A program made the position numbers and the translations under genes. A stretch of 64,000 nucleotides of DNA from Branchipolynoe longqiensis (lineage: Eukaryota; Annelida; Polychaeta; Phyllodocida; Polynoidae), in NCBI GenBank assembly GCA_030323885.1, contig CM059186.1, forward strand, positions 150,014,407 to 150,078,406. The letters run 5' to 3'. The notes under the pieces are model-generated. The model made no database searches, was not told the DNA's origin, and saw only the letters and a program-made list of their open reading frames with translations. Shown one piece after another: positions 35,301 to 48,700 of this stretch; the first letter of the stretch is position 1, and the number at the start of each line of letters is the position of its first letter.

Positions 35301-38300
35301 ACAGAGATAATAGTGAAAGTTGGGATATTCTGAGTGTCAGTGCAATCTTCATACAGAAAAAGTGAAATATCTATGAAACTTACACCACCTAGAAACAAAC
35401 CCCTGGAACATATATAGAAAACATATCCAACGAACAGATTATATTAAATTTATACGGTTAGGGTTGTGCATTTCTATTAATCTTTAATAGACACTGGCAG
35501 TGTGTATTCGTTCAGCAGCCGAGCTGAGCTTGTTTACAACCTCTGCGCATGCGCAGAAGCCACGGCAGGGGCTGCGATCTGGCAGGGGGTTTATACCATG
35601 ACACCGGGGTTCGCCAATCACAGGGATCACTAAGACATGTGGTAGTACTGGAACTGTTGACTGCGTTCGCATAGATCTCCGAAAACCCTTGAAAACCTTC
35701 AAGAATACCAGAAAACCCTTGAATATCGCCTGTTTTCACATAAAACCTTTGCTCTTTATGCCGCTAGTGTAAAACTTGTTTTGTTGCTGCCATGTCAAGT
35801 GTTGTTGTGATGAGTGTTTATCAAGGTGGTTGTACGTTAACTTGTACACTAGCCTGTAAATAAATGTTCTATAATGTTATGTTGTCATTTTATACTTAGT
35901 TGAACTAAAACATATGTTGCCGAGAAAACATTGAAAACATTGGATCTTGTGGCACATTTTGAACACATGAAAAACCCTTGAAAAACGTGTTTATGAAATT
36001 CCACAAAACCCTTGAAAACCCTTGAATTTCATTTTCAAATGTTTGTATGAACCCTCTGTTGACAATGTAGGAGTAGTGCAAAGATTGTAACAAAAACACT
36101 GTTTTAGTTGGGTAGTAAATAATTGCAAAGAATTTTCAGTTGTTCAAACCTGGCTATTGTGGGTTTATATAAAACTAGAGGAAACCATAATATACGCATT
36201 TGTTATTAATTACAGGACTTGGTAAATCGGAACGAACAGGTGAAACTCGAAAAGGAGAGTCTTTTCCAAAAGAGACTGCCTCCCGATTTTCAAACGGACT
36301 ACATGAAGCCAAAGAGTCACACTTGGAGTGAAGGTTCGTGTTGTTGCCAACTAGTTCTAATCTGCACTTAATTAAAGTTGCATAGTCCGATGGTTTTGAC
36401 AGGGCTGGTAAAACCCTTGAAAATCCTGGAAAATAAAGTAATGTATTTAAGCCCTTGAATACCCCTTGAAAATCATCTTGCGGTTTGGAAAACCCTTGAA
36501 AATGTTAATTTTATGTCAGATCAAATATAAGGACCTAAAATGTTGTTTTAAATATATATCACAATGAGAGAATTTTGTGGCCACAAATTCCAAGCAATAG
36601 CATCGCCATATTGGTAAGCGTCGCCATATTGGCTCAATAAGATCCTTGAATTTTGGTAAAATTGAGCTGGAAAGTACTTGAAAAACGCTTGAATTTTGAT
36701 TTCCTTCAAGTGTATGGACCATATTTTGAGGTAAATATTTCGGGGTGATTATTTCAATACACCTTACTTGGTTTTAATTTTGTTTATTTTTTTTGATTTT
36801 ACGTTCTCACAACATTTAAGGTCATACATATCAGGACGGGTACCGATTTGTGACAGTCCACACTCAAGGCGATTTTTATAGTGATGCCTCACTGGAAGAC
36901 CAGGCCGCCAGGACCAGGACCCGATATCCCACTCATTCACATTATCCTGATACTGAGAAAATCAGTCCTTACCATAGCTTTCTTATTGATAAATGACTAA
37001 CTTTGGAAATGTTTGAAATGAAAACATGCAAAATGAACTTTGGCGTGCACGTTCAAATGTTTAGACACCATAGGCATAGGCTTCAGCAATAACAAATTCT
37101 ATTAAATTGACTTAGTATTCAGCCACTTCAGTGCAGCAACAGATGTTCAATAAATACACCAGTATCTGAGTTGGATATATATGATAGAGGAATTTGAGAG
37201 AAGGCTAGATAGACATTGGAGAGGACACGCATAATTATATCACTTCAGGGTTCCATCCACCTCAATATGTGTGCAACAAAATATTTATTTTTACCATAAT
37301 GAGCTGACATTAGAGGTCCAATAGGGCCTAGATCAGCCAGAAGAGGATCTGTAAGTTAATTTGTTAGGTATTTATTCAGTTTTACTTTTTGCTGCCAGGT
37401 ATGCAAGTGCAGGTGGTAGGTATTGGGCATCCGAAGGACATTGGCCTGTGGATGGCCCAGAATGCACACGCCATGGCAACGGGCAGGTTCCCACACCATC
37501 AGGGCCGTGCCCAACTGTTCCTCCTAGTTTCCGGCCGTGAACACCAGGTACGCACTCTCACCGTCTCAGGCAGTACAATTATGAGTAATCTTGTTTAGAG
37601 AGCCACCAGACAGGACAGTCGACTGGATCGAGCACGTGCTTCGCATTTTCTACTTAAGCCTGCATAGTCCGATGAAAAACATCAAATTTTCAAAATCAAA
37701 TTCGATGATCTAGATTTGATTCTACATATATAACTTAGATGATGGTGCATTTATTAGACATTTATTAGACATCTATTGCGACATAGAAGGGAATACTGAG
37801 GGAATTTAATAGAACTTCTTACTGCAGAAGCCTATGGTGTCAAAGTTTTGGTGTGCTTGCCAAAATGAAATTGGCATGATTTCACTTCAAATACCTAAAA
37901 AGTTAGGCATTTAAAATAAAAGTTACTTCAAACTAAAGTAAGGTAGATTATAGCGATCAGCTTACTATATTTATCTCAGGAAATGAGAGAAACTCAAAAT
38001 CATCGGATTATGGAACTTTAAATTTAAGTGGTCATGGGGTCAATCACTAGTCGAGTTAACCGAACGACTAACACAAAATTGATAATTGTCGCTACATTGC
38101 CCAGTGTCTGGTATTACTAGAATAGGGCAAGGACTGGTAGGTTCAGTGTTCGGATAATGCAACAGAGTGGGATATTGGGGTCATGATAGTAGCCTCCCAA
38201 CATCCCACTGGCACAGCACTATTAAGTCGCCATGAGTGTGCACTGTCATGTGCCATGAATGCCACCTGCAATGTGTGGATGATGTTATCCCTCAGGTTGA

Positions 38301-39722
38301 TTTGTCCTCAGAAGTTATGTTGGCTTGTATCACACTGTCATCAGATTATTGTGCATTGTTATGCATTTGTGCTTAATGCAAAGCGCAAGTGGATATTTAT
38401 TCCTCAGGTTGATTTGTCCTCAGAAGCTATGTTGGCTTGTATCACAATGTCATCAGAGTATTGTGCATTGTTATGCGTTTGTGCTTAATGCAAAGCGCAA
38501 GTGGATATTTATTCCTCAGGTTGATTTGTCCTCAGAAGCTATATTATAGGGTCTTTGGCTTGTATCACACTGTCATCAGATTCTTGTGTATTGTTATGTG
38601 TTTGTGCTTAATGCAAAGCGCAAGTGAATGATTAGGGTTTTACATCCCGTCAATATGTTATCCAGTCTCGCATTATGACAGTGCGCACTCCTGGTGGTTT
38701 TCTAGTGATGCCCCACTGAGATATCCCACTGCCGGCACCATGATTTGATAACCGACTCAGTCACTCTATCATGATACTGAGCCAACCAGTCCATGTCCTA
38801 TCCCCGTCCTGATATGACGGTAGATGGTGCCAGGACTTAAAACTCCAACAACCAACGAACCTTGTCATATCCTACTAATGCACAGCACAAAATGAGCCAG
38901 CGGCCTGTGTCCTATTTGGCCAGGGATCGAACCCATGACCTCTTTCTCATACATTGTATGTGGTTACAGTTGATGGTAAACCAGGACGACGCTCTGGGTG
39001 GCATGCATGGCCCTGTTCCACTAAGGGTCCATGACTACCAACTCTACTACAGAATCTCTACCTTGCTAAAAGTAAGTTCCGTTTTCATTAAAAGCGTGAA
39101 TAGGGTAGATGACACATTCTTTGTGATGGTATCCAGTACAATTCCCAGTAGCCTGCCTGGTCTGATAAAAGTGATATCATGCAGGCTGGTCTGACCTCGT
39201 TATTTATTTTTAAATAGAATTCTTTTGTTCAAATTAATTAATTCTTTTATTTAAATTTCTACTACTCAAAACTTCATAATGGGCAATAATGGCTTAATAA
39301 TTGCTTTCTGTCATCTATGCCCTTTGTAGAATCTTGGGACATTTTTTCTACTTAAATGGTTGCAGGAGTAAATATGGAATGAGATCAGATTTTCTAACTT
39401 TGGGATCGCAGTTGGTATGGTTTGATGGCAGCAGAATTTTAGTGATTGTAGGACGCCCTCGCAAAGTCTACTAAATCCTCACTTTGATTGATTATATTTC
39501 TCTTTTTAAATATATTAATCTTAGCTCTTCAAGTATTTGAATATTGTCTGTGTACCAATAGTTCCTTCCTGTCACATGCAGATACCAAAGCTCGCACTTG
39601 ACGGTGAAGTGGACTATCGCAGCAAAGTTCCAAAGGTGAGAAAATGGAAAATAAGTGCATGTTCTAATATTTAAGAAGTTCCTGGAACTTACCTGTGCCT
39701 TAGTGTAATACAAAACCTATGC

Positions 39723-39788
<66 letters not shown>

Positions 39789-42700
39789 ACCTCGGTATAC
39801 CGGCTCTGGCTAGCCGCAGGCTAGGGAGAAGGAAGCACATCCGGGTCCAGCAATTAGCATAAGTGACTCACAACGGGAGGACGTTTGTGAGTTGCTCCAA
39901 CAGGATTTATCTACTAACTACTTCTTAATCACAAAGTAAGTAATGGGAATTTAGTTTAAACTGTTTATGATGCCTTATAGCATCACATTATGAAAGTTCA
40001 GAACTTTCTCAGGTCCAATTTGGACTTTGTATGTGTTTTTTACTTGAGGATAGAACACTGCGTGCCGCTGGCACTTACGAAACCGATAGTCCTTTGTTCT
40101 ATCGACACCTGTTTTTGAGACAGGGAGAAATGGTAACCCGAGTTGCTCATTTCCTAAGAAAATTCTCCCGGATCCTGCCTAGAGGATGTTGTTGGGGATG
40201 CTTCTGGGTGTTTTTTATAAACACCCCAGACCGGTTTTTAAGGCGAACCTCCGAGTTTCGTAATATTTTCTCCAACTTGCTGGCGTCGTAGTCGCGGGTG
40301 GGAGAAGTGTACGGAACAGAGAGAGTGGGCGATCTTCGGATCGATACCCCCGTTTGGTTGGTTTCGTTACCATAACCTTACGGCAAAACTTAGCTTCACG
40401 CCTGTACTGAAACGTTGTAATACACGCTATTCTGTACCATATACCTCAACCCAGTTTTCTGGCTACACTTTGTGTTGTTGATATGATTCCGGTTAAGTAA
40501 CACATTTGTCGTTACAGGAACCGATGGCCACTCGGCGGAATAAGCAGCCTGCGGCAGCAGAGGGCATTGCCCCTACGGATTACGATTCGTCACCAGCGCT
40601 TACGGCTCCGCCGTCTCCACAGCCCGGGGCACAGGTTTCCGACAGGGACAGTGACCAGCCACCTCAACCAAATGATTGGGAGGCTAAGATGGCAGCCATG
40701 ATGGAGGATAAGATGCGCCAATTCCAGGCTCTTTCCTTTGCGGGCCCTCCCCAAATCCCTGATGAGGATTGGGAGGACTTTTCGGATGACGAGGAGGACA
40801 CGGTTTCGGCCCCCGAGGTTCCGAAACCGAAAGCGCGCGGCAAGAAACGCCGCACTGTGAGCAGCTCAGGTGACGAGTTCACCAAAGCCTCAAACGCTAA
40901 ACGTCCTAAGAAATCAAAGAAAAGAAAAAGAAAAAGAAAGACTCGTCCTCGGACTCGTCAAACGACTCCTCTTCCACGGAATCAGATTCCGATACGGAAC
41001 GTGCGGGAGTGTACGCCAAAATAGGCGCTAAAGTTGGCAAAAAGATTGTCAAGAAAAAGGCAAAGAAGGTGCGTACCACAACCATGATGCGGAATACCGT
41101 CAATGGCCACTTTACCACGTTCAAACCGGTGGAGGTCATTAATAAATTGACCGAACAGATTTCCGGCGTCAAAGGTATTCCGGCTACGGTGTGTAAGGAG
41201 ATGGATGCGGGCATCCATCTGTCCGACGAACGGCGCCGCTATGAAACTGCCCTTTCTGTAATCCATAAGGCAGTTTTGGGCTCCTTGACCTCGATAATCC
41301 CCATTGCTAACCGCATGCAGACCGAGAATAAGTTCTCGTCCTTAGCTCGGGTTATGGATAGGGGCATTGCCGTGCTCGCTGCAGCGAGCAACTATATGAC
41401 ACATCGCCGCTTCGAAAATGTCTTTAAATCCGTTACCACCGACGCGGGCAAAGAAGTCGCCCGGTCAAAGAAGATGACGGACCATGACGGCAAGGAATAC
41501 ACCGTCTATTCCGGACCTACCCCCATCAAAGGCAAGCCTCTGGACAAGTCCAAGATGTTTGGGGGTCAGCTTGCTTATTTGTACAAGCAGGTAGAGGTGG
41601 ACACTAAGAGTGCTAAGAATACGGAACTCAAGGGCCGTAAGTCACAAAACCCACTCGGGTTCCGCCGCAGCCGCACGGATTTTCGCTTCCGCCGAGGAGG
41701 AAGGCCGTTCCGGGGAGGCCCATCCTTCGCATTCAGCCAGAGGGGAAGAGGTCGAGGCGACAGACAATCCTCAAGCTGGAACGACAACCGCGGGTACAAA
41801 CGGGACTTTGTCCCCAAGCCGCAGTTCCCCAAACCAGGGAACAAGTAGAGAACGCCACACAAACTTTTCAGCAGCCTGGCCCTGACATGGTCACAGAGGA
41901 AACTCAAACTGATGTAAGCCTTTTTCAAGCGGGCAACATTGTTAATTGTTTAGAACGATGGCAACAATTAACCACTAACCCAGAGGTTCTTAGTATTGTT
42001 AGAGGCATTGCTAATCCTTTCACAGAACTCCCTGTACAGAAAAGAGCACCTTTTCCATATAAGTTCAATTCACACGAAAAATTCCAACTAAATGAACAGG
42101 TTGGGGTTTTTGAAGCCAAAGGCATTGTCAAACGAGTAGAACATACTAGAGGTGAATTCATTTCCAATATTTTCTCCACGCCTAAACCAGATGGGTCTAT
42201 TCGCATGATTTTAGACTTAACTAAATTGAATGAAATCATTGAATACCAACATTTCAAAATGTTTTCTTTAGAAACAGCTCGCGAGCTGATCACCCCAGAG
42301 TGTTGGCTAGCGAGTGTTGATTTAAGCGATGCTTACTATACCGTCCCTATTCAAGAGGGGTTTCGAACATTTTTACGGTTTGTTTGGAATGACCAGCTTT
42401 TTGAATTTACCTGCCTACCTAATGGTTTGGCGTGTGCGCCACAACTTTTTACTAAGTTGTTGAAACCGGTTTTTTCAAACATGGCTAAACTGGGTCATTG
42501 TATGTTTCCATACATTGATGATTCTTTCATTATGGGACAATCTTTCGAACAATGCGAACTCGCCGTTCAAGATTTATGTAAACTTTTCTCAAACTTGGGT
42601 TTCTTCATCCATGCTAAGAAATCAGTTTTTTCTCCTACTAAGCAGCTTCAGTGTCTAGGCTTCATTTTGGACACGACGGCCATGACCGTGTCACTTACAC

Positions 42701-45700
42701 AACAAAAGAAAGATAAGCTGCGGGACACAGCGATACAGCTGTTAGACATTTCTAGGCCAAAGATAAGACAGGTCGCAGTCTTAATCGGTATAATGATTTC
42801 ATACAGCCTTGCTATTCTATATGGGGCCGCACACATTAAGTCGCTGGAAATCGATAAAAATCTAGCTTTGGCCCGCACTAAGGGAAACTTTGAAAAGACA
42901 ATGTTTATCTCTGAAAGTGGACTAGCCAACATATTTTGGTGGCTAAGTCACTTTGATAACTCCCCCAATCCCATTCGAATGGGTGAGCCCAATACTACAG
43001 TTACGACTGACGCCTCACTCCAAGGTTGGGGGGCACATCGCAATGATGTAGCAACGGGGGGACGCTGGCTAGATTCGGAAATTTCTGAACATATTAATGT
43101 TTTAGAATTACGAGCCATTTACTTAGGTTTAACCAGCCTTGTTAAAGTACCCAAAAATAATGTTTGTATCCTTATGGATAACACCACAGCCACGGGTTAT
43201 GTCAGGAATATGGGAGGTACTAAATCTATTAAGTGTAACGAGTTGGCACTACTCATTTGGAATTGGGCGCAAAAGTTTGACGTCTGGTTAACAATTACAC
43301 ACATACCCGGCACGCAGAATTGCCTTGCCGATAAGATGAGTCGCCATTTCCATGACCACTTGGAGTGGTCACTAAACCCATCAATTTTCAAACACATCTG
43401 TCAATTATGGGGCTGGCCGGATATAGATTTATTTGCTTCACGTAATAACTTTAAACTGGAGAAATATGTTTCATGGCACCCAGAACCAAATGCTTGGCAC
43501 ATAGATGCCTTCTCGCTAACTTGGCAAAATCATTTCTTTTACATTTTCCCCCCTTTTACCATTATTAGCAAAGTCGCCCGAAAGATACTAATGGAGAAAA
43601 CACACGCCATCCTCATCGTCCCCGAATGGGACACTCAACCCTGGCTAGCGAGACTAGTCGCGACGGCCAAAAGCATGCTGCGCTTCCTAAGATACCAAGG
43701 AAATCTGAAACATCAGGGACCGTTAGCGTGCCACGGAAACGTGTCGACGACTCCTTTGGTAGCATTCCTTTTTTAAATAAATATTTGGAACAATTCGGCT
43801 TGGATAAGATTACACAACAACGTTTGGTCTCTCACGCCTGGAGGAAGGGAACTGTGAAAATGTATACCACGTATTTAAAGAAATGGGGTATTTATTGCTT
43901 ACTTAAGAAAGTTAAGCCTATGAACCCAACAATATCCCAGGTAGGACGTTTCCTACGTTTTTTGGAAGACGAAGGTTTAGGGTATGGCGCTATCAATGCA
44001 GCCAGATGTGCGCTCTCAATTATCCTACCTAGGATTAATGGAGAAACAATGGGAAAACATCATGTTATTTGCTGGATCGTACGATCAATTTATCAGAGGA
44101 ATCCTCCCAAACCCAAATATAATAGGTTTTGGGATGTTTCTCTTGTGTTTAAACTCTTCAAGGATTGGCCAGAGAATAAATTCCTGGACGTTAAGCTTTT
44201 AGGCTTCAAAGTAGCTTTGCTCCTTCTGCTCGTTACAGGACACAGGGGCCAAACAATAGTCGCCCTGTCGCTCAATGGTCTTGAAATCGATAGCAAGGAA
44301 GCAACGTTTGATCTAACAACTTTGTTGAAATCAAATCGTTTAGGTGATCCCCTGTCGACAATAAGTGTCACTAGTTTCACAGAGGATCGCAAATTATGTG
44401 TAGTCTCCGCAATACGGACATATATATCCAAGACACGAATAATACGCAACTCAAGGCAGCTTTTGGTGAGCTTTATTAAGCCACACAAGGGCATTTCGAG
44501 GGACACCCTCGCCAGATGGACCATGACGGTGTTAAAACTTTCAGGAGTAAACACAAACAGATATTCATCGCACTCTACACGTGGTGCAATGGTATCTAAG
44601 GCCAGATCACTTGGCATTTCCGTCAAACGGATCCTGGCTCATGCAGGATGGAAAACTGCTAGATCGTTTGCAAAACATTATCACAAGCGACTAGAGAAGC
44701 CTCAACCTATCGCACAGAGGCTACTCACCAACTAAAAGACATAGGTGAGACAGTGCACTTTTTCGCTTTTTTGTCATGACAATTGTACAAACATACTTAA
44801 ATAAGACTTGATAATAGAATAGTAACTAACAGGAATATCAGGATAAAAATGATATTACGTAAAGGTCTCCCTAGCCTGCGGCTAGCCAGAGGCGGTATAC
44901 CGAGGTAAAATAGATTAGTTAGACGAATCTTACCTGGGTATAGATGATGGATAACTATTGTTTTACCGAGGTAGGAGCCTCGGGTAGACGTGGGCGAGGG
45001 CCCACCCACCACGCCCTGCCACGTCTATTAAATCACTTGTACCAAGATTAGGTCACATTACCATAGTTTTTTGGTTTTTTGGAATCATTTTATCCTGAAT
45101 TAGTAGGTAAAGATTGCTGGACCCGGATGTGCTTCCTTCTCCCTCGCCCACGTCTACCCGAGGCTCCTACCTCGGTAAAACAAAAGTTATCCATCATCTA
45201 TACCCAGGTAAGATTCGTCTAACTAATCTCTATATATATATACATATATATATATATATTAGTTGATTAAGCAGGGGAAATTTCAATTGCAGACAATTGG
45301 TCTTCCTCATGCACCAACCCGATCCTAGTAATGCTGAGCACCAGGCTAGGTAGCGACAACTATCAATTTTTAAGTCTCTGGGTTGACTCGGCCAGGGTTC
45401 AAACTCGGAGGTTTGAATCTCACGACCTACCAAAACAGGAGACGGACGCTCAACTCATTCAGCCATCTGATCTTGTTAGCTAAGTATTCACACTATTCAC
45501 GCGTGACCTAATTTGACATCAGAACTAGTCTGAGCATGCATCGATATTGGAAATGGCCATAAGACACTGCTGTGTCCGATGTGTATGAACTACTACAGAA
45601 ATTAAAGGAGTAAAATTTGAAGATAGTCACTTTTTGAAACTATCATATTCATTTTTGCATACCTTTTTTCTATTTATTGCTCAATTTTCATGAAGATTGG

Positions 45701-48700
45701 TCGTAATGCGAAGCATTACGTTTGATGCGAGGAGAGGAAGAGACCCTCCCCCGCCCCGGGCTGTCGTGCTGCTTCTCACCTCACCCGACGCCGCCGCGCG
45801 CCGCTCCCTCCCCCGCCCCCGTGTCGCGTAGCATTCGCGCCTCACCCGACGCCCGCTGCTCACCGCCACTCGCCCTCCCCGGGGCCGGCAGCATTCACAC
45901 CTCACCTGCTGTCGCCCGTCCTCCCTTCCCTTATAAGGCCGCCCGCCGGCCTCCCTCAGGCACTCGCCATCCTGCCGGCCTCCCTCAGGCACTCGCCATC
46001 CTGCCGCCTTCCAGCTCTCTTCCCTTTTTCCTTTGGGATCACCTCCACCTCGGACCACTGCTTCACCTCAGGCCACACCATGCCAGGACAAGGGAAAGGC
46101 AAAGGACGCAAGGGCTCCCGGGCGGCCGCCCTCGGCACCCCGGGGCCATCTTCAACCCCGCGGCGGGACGAGTCTCCCGCCTCGGCCCCGGCGTCTCCCT
46201 CGGCGCCCTCGGACCCCACCTCGGGCGCCGAAACGTCGGCGATACTGGAGGCCCTCCAGCGTCTCCTAGATCGAGCAGCGCCAGACTGCCGCCGACATCC
46301 ATGCCCGGATGGACGCCCTGGAGGCCGGGGAGGCTCGGCCTGCCCCGGAGGCGCCTTCTCCTGCACCCAGGCGCCAGGCCGCCTACTCTGCCGCGCCCGC
46401 CCCCGCACCTTGGGCGTGCACCGCGGCCGGAGCCCGGCCCCCGCCGCCACCTCCGGCGGCCCTGCCGGGGGCCGCTCACCCCCAGTATGAGCGGTACCAG
46501 GTTCTCGACACCCAAGCTTCACCTGCCCCGTCGCCGGCCTACCACGAGGAGCCGACGCAGCACACCCCGGCTTCCGCGGCCTACGCCGTCCGGGAAATTC
46601 TTGCCTCCGCCGAGGCGCGGCACTCAGTGAGGCGCCAAGGTATCCCGGTCGATTATATATTTCCTTCAGACCTGGTAGAGAGGGGGCCTGAGAGGAAGCC
46701 GGTGAAGAGGGGCGAGGCGATGAAAGACGAATATAGCCTCGCCCTTCTCACCCTCATTGACCACCCCGACTTCCTCGCCCACTCTGCCCAGGGACTACAC
46801 CACCACCACCTCACCGTGCTCCGGGATAACCTCATCTACCCGTGGCCGACCGTCCGCCGCTATTCCGAGACGGTCTTTACTTGGATCGCGGACGGGAGGC
46901 TCCCCCACGGGTGGCATGACCCGGTTGCACTCAACCTCCTGAGGGTGGAGACCCTCGCCCTGCCCTCTCCTCAGGCCGCCCCTGCGCAGCGGTCCCCCGA
47001 GGTGACGACCCTCCCCGAGGCGCGCACCTGCCCCGAGCCCAAGTCGACACCCGCATCACTTACGACCGGCAGACACACGGGGCCCCCTGCCCCGCCTGGA
47101 ACCGCGACCCCGCCTCGTGCGATCGGGCCCCCGTCGGGGAGGCCCACGGCGAGGCGGGGGACAGGCGTCGGCACGTCTGCGCCTACTGCGCCAACGTGCG
47201 GCGCATACTCACCATGCACAGCGAGGCCGGCTGCATAACCAAACAAGCCCGTGAGCGCCAGACCCCCCCGTCCTCCCCGGCGCCTCACCCTCACCACTGC
47301 CGACAGCCCCGCGACCCCCACCGACAACCCCCCAGCGACCACCGATCGAAGCGACGCCCAGCCAGAGACGGGGATCATCACCCCGCACCTCACGCCTCAG
47401 ACCACAGCCCAGCCCAGCCTCACGAGGAACCCTCAGACCACAGCCCAGCCCAGCCTCACGAGGAACCCTCTTCCGATGCCACAGCCGCCGACCTTCACGA
47501 CACCGCCTTCCTCAACCCGCCCGACCCAACCCCAACCCCCACCCCACCCAGCCCTGAGGACTTCGCTGCCCTCCTGCTCAACCCTCGCTGGACCTCCTCA
47601 CCGGATCTCTCCAAGGAGCGGGCCTCCTCTCTCTTTGGCCGCCCGCCCCTTTTCGACGTAGGCCCCGGACACTCGCCGCCCACACAGGGAACCTCAGGAC
47701 ACCTGGACCTCCGAGGCGGTCCATGCTTACGTGCCCCCCCTCGCCCCCTCGGGCGCGCCGCGAGCCCTCTCCGCCGCTTTGGTGGAGGGCTCCTCGGCAC
47801 CCCCTCACTGAACATCTACAGACATTGACACTGATCCTATACAACATTGACTCTGCCTGTACATTCCTATTTTGCTCCTGTACATTCCTATTGTGGCTCC
47901 TCATGAGCCCCTATCATTGCATTTGCTCCTCACGAGCCTGTTTATTATCTTTTCCTCTGTATACTCTGCATGTTGAGGTGTCAATAAACGCCTTTCTTTC
48001 CACCCCCGCCTTCCCTTCTTCCTTTTCGCGCATCAGTGATGATCAGATGCATTTCAGTAGGCAATGTCAACAAACCTTGGCTGCCAATCTTTTCTTAAAT
48101 TCAAAATTGCATAACTTTCTTAATATATATATATTAATTTTTTTAAATGTTAACCCTATTAAAGCTTTTATTAATTTGTAATTACTAAGACTATTTGTTT
48201 AACTGTGCTGCACAGATAACTACGCTAACAGTTCTGCATTACATGATACCTCCATAACTATGCAGACTTGAAGTTGACAGTCACATTGTAGTTAAAGAAT
48301 GGGAAAATCACCATGCAAGGGTCACCCAATCTTCGTGAAAATTGGCCAATAGATAGAAAACAGGTATGCAAAGATGAATATGGTAGTTTAAAAAATGAAT
48401 ACCCTAAAAGTTTTGTGATTTCGAGAGGTATCTGTCGACAAAAAAGTATTTGCATGACTTTTCATACAGCAGCACCTCGCAAATGCGTAAGTGGTCTGGT
48501 TTCAACATGGCCACGGCGTGAATAGTGTGAATTGCATGGAAAGGTGTCCGAAATGTTGGAGTTGAATATTAAAGGGGTGCAATATGGTACATTCTTGGTG
48601 GCAGACAGCGACGTGGGACCAGAATAACTACTACCTGATGGAAGTGACCCCGCGCGCAGACCTCTTCACCGCCATCTGTGAGAAGGATGCATTCACAAGC

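Larger units (their letters stand above)
39785..45229 (+). mobile_element. DIRS retrotransposon, structurally complete (5,445 bp)
   Basis: Order: left end, Gag-like ORF, RT/RNase H ORF, tyrosine recombinase ORF, internal complementary region, right end. A 32-bp perfect inverted terminal repeat is present (AGGGAGAAGGAAGCACATCC at 39823; inverse at 45113-45144). The region 44866-45000 is the reverse complement of the right and left extremities joined end to end, the hallmark of DIRS replication through a circle. There are only one or two mismatches between these parts, so insertion is recent. It lies in intron 6 of the TFB2M-like gene in sense orientation, inside a TA array. No target duplication is seen, as expected for recombinase-mediated integration. 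Confidence 0.93.
45701..48035 (-). mobile_element. GC-rich 2.3-kb insertion, helentron-like ends, Gag-like cargo
   Basis: The borders come from comparison with the uninterrupted copy near 28605. The left border carries a perfect hairpin (CGTAATGC-GAA-GCATTACG, 45702-45720) followed by TGATGCGA. The right border is TCGCGCATCA. Read on the minus strand this gives TGATGCG at the 5' end, its inverse just before a 3' terminal hairpin, and no target duplication. That is the layout described for helentrons (Helitron2). Composition is far more GC-rich than the flanks. No Rep/helicase is present, so it would be non-autonomous. The cargo ORF is on the plus strand. Confidence 0.55.
45486..48532 (+). mobile_element. 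MITE with 17-bp TIRs, split by the GC-rich element
   Basis: ATTCACACTATTCACGC (45486-45502) is perfectly inverted at 48516-48532. The outer parts 45503-45700 and 48036-48515 together match the uninterrupted copy at 28400-29105, apart from the 2.3-kb insertion. It has no coding capacity. Confidence 0.8.

Noticed and set aside
38290..38631. Possible extra TFB2M exon in the 112-bp repeat
   Set aside because: Exons 4 and 5 join in phase 0 without it, and the repeat has no conserved splice sites.
41575..44626. Minus-strand ORFs across the DIRS coding region
   Set aside because: Shadows of the RT and recombinase genes; none shows domain features.
45681..46522. Long minus-strand ORFs rich in Pro/Gly/Arg over the GC-rich element
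   Set aside because: High GC makes all frames open. Only the plus-strand frames show a folded-domain pattern and zinc-finger spacing.
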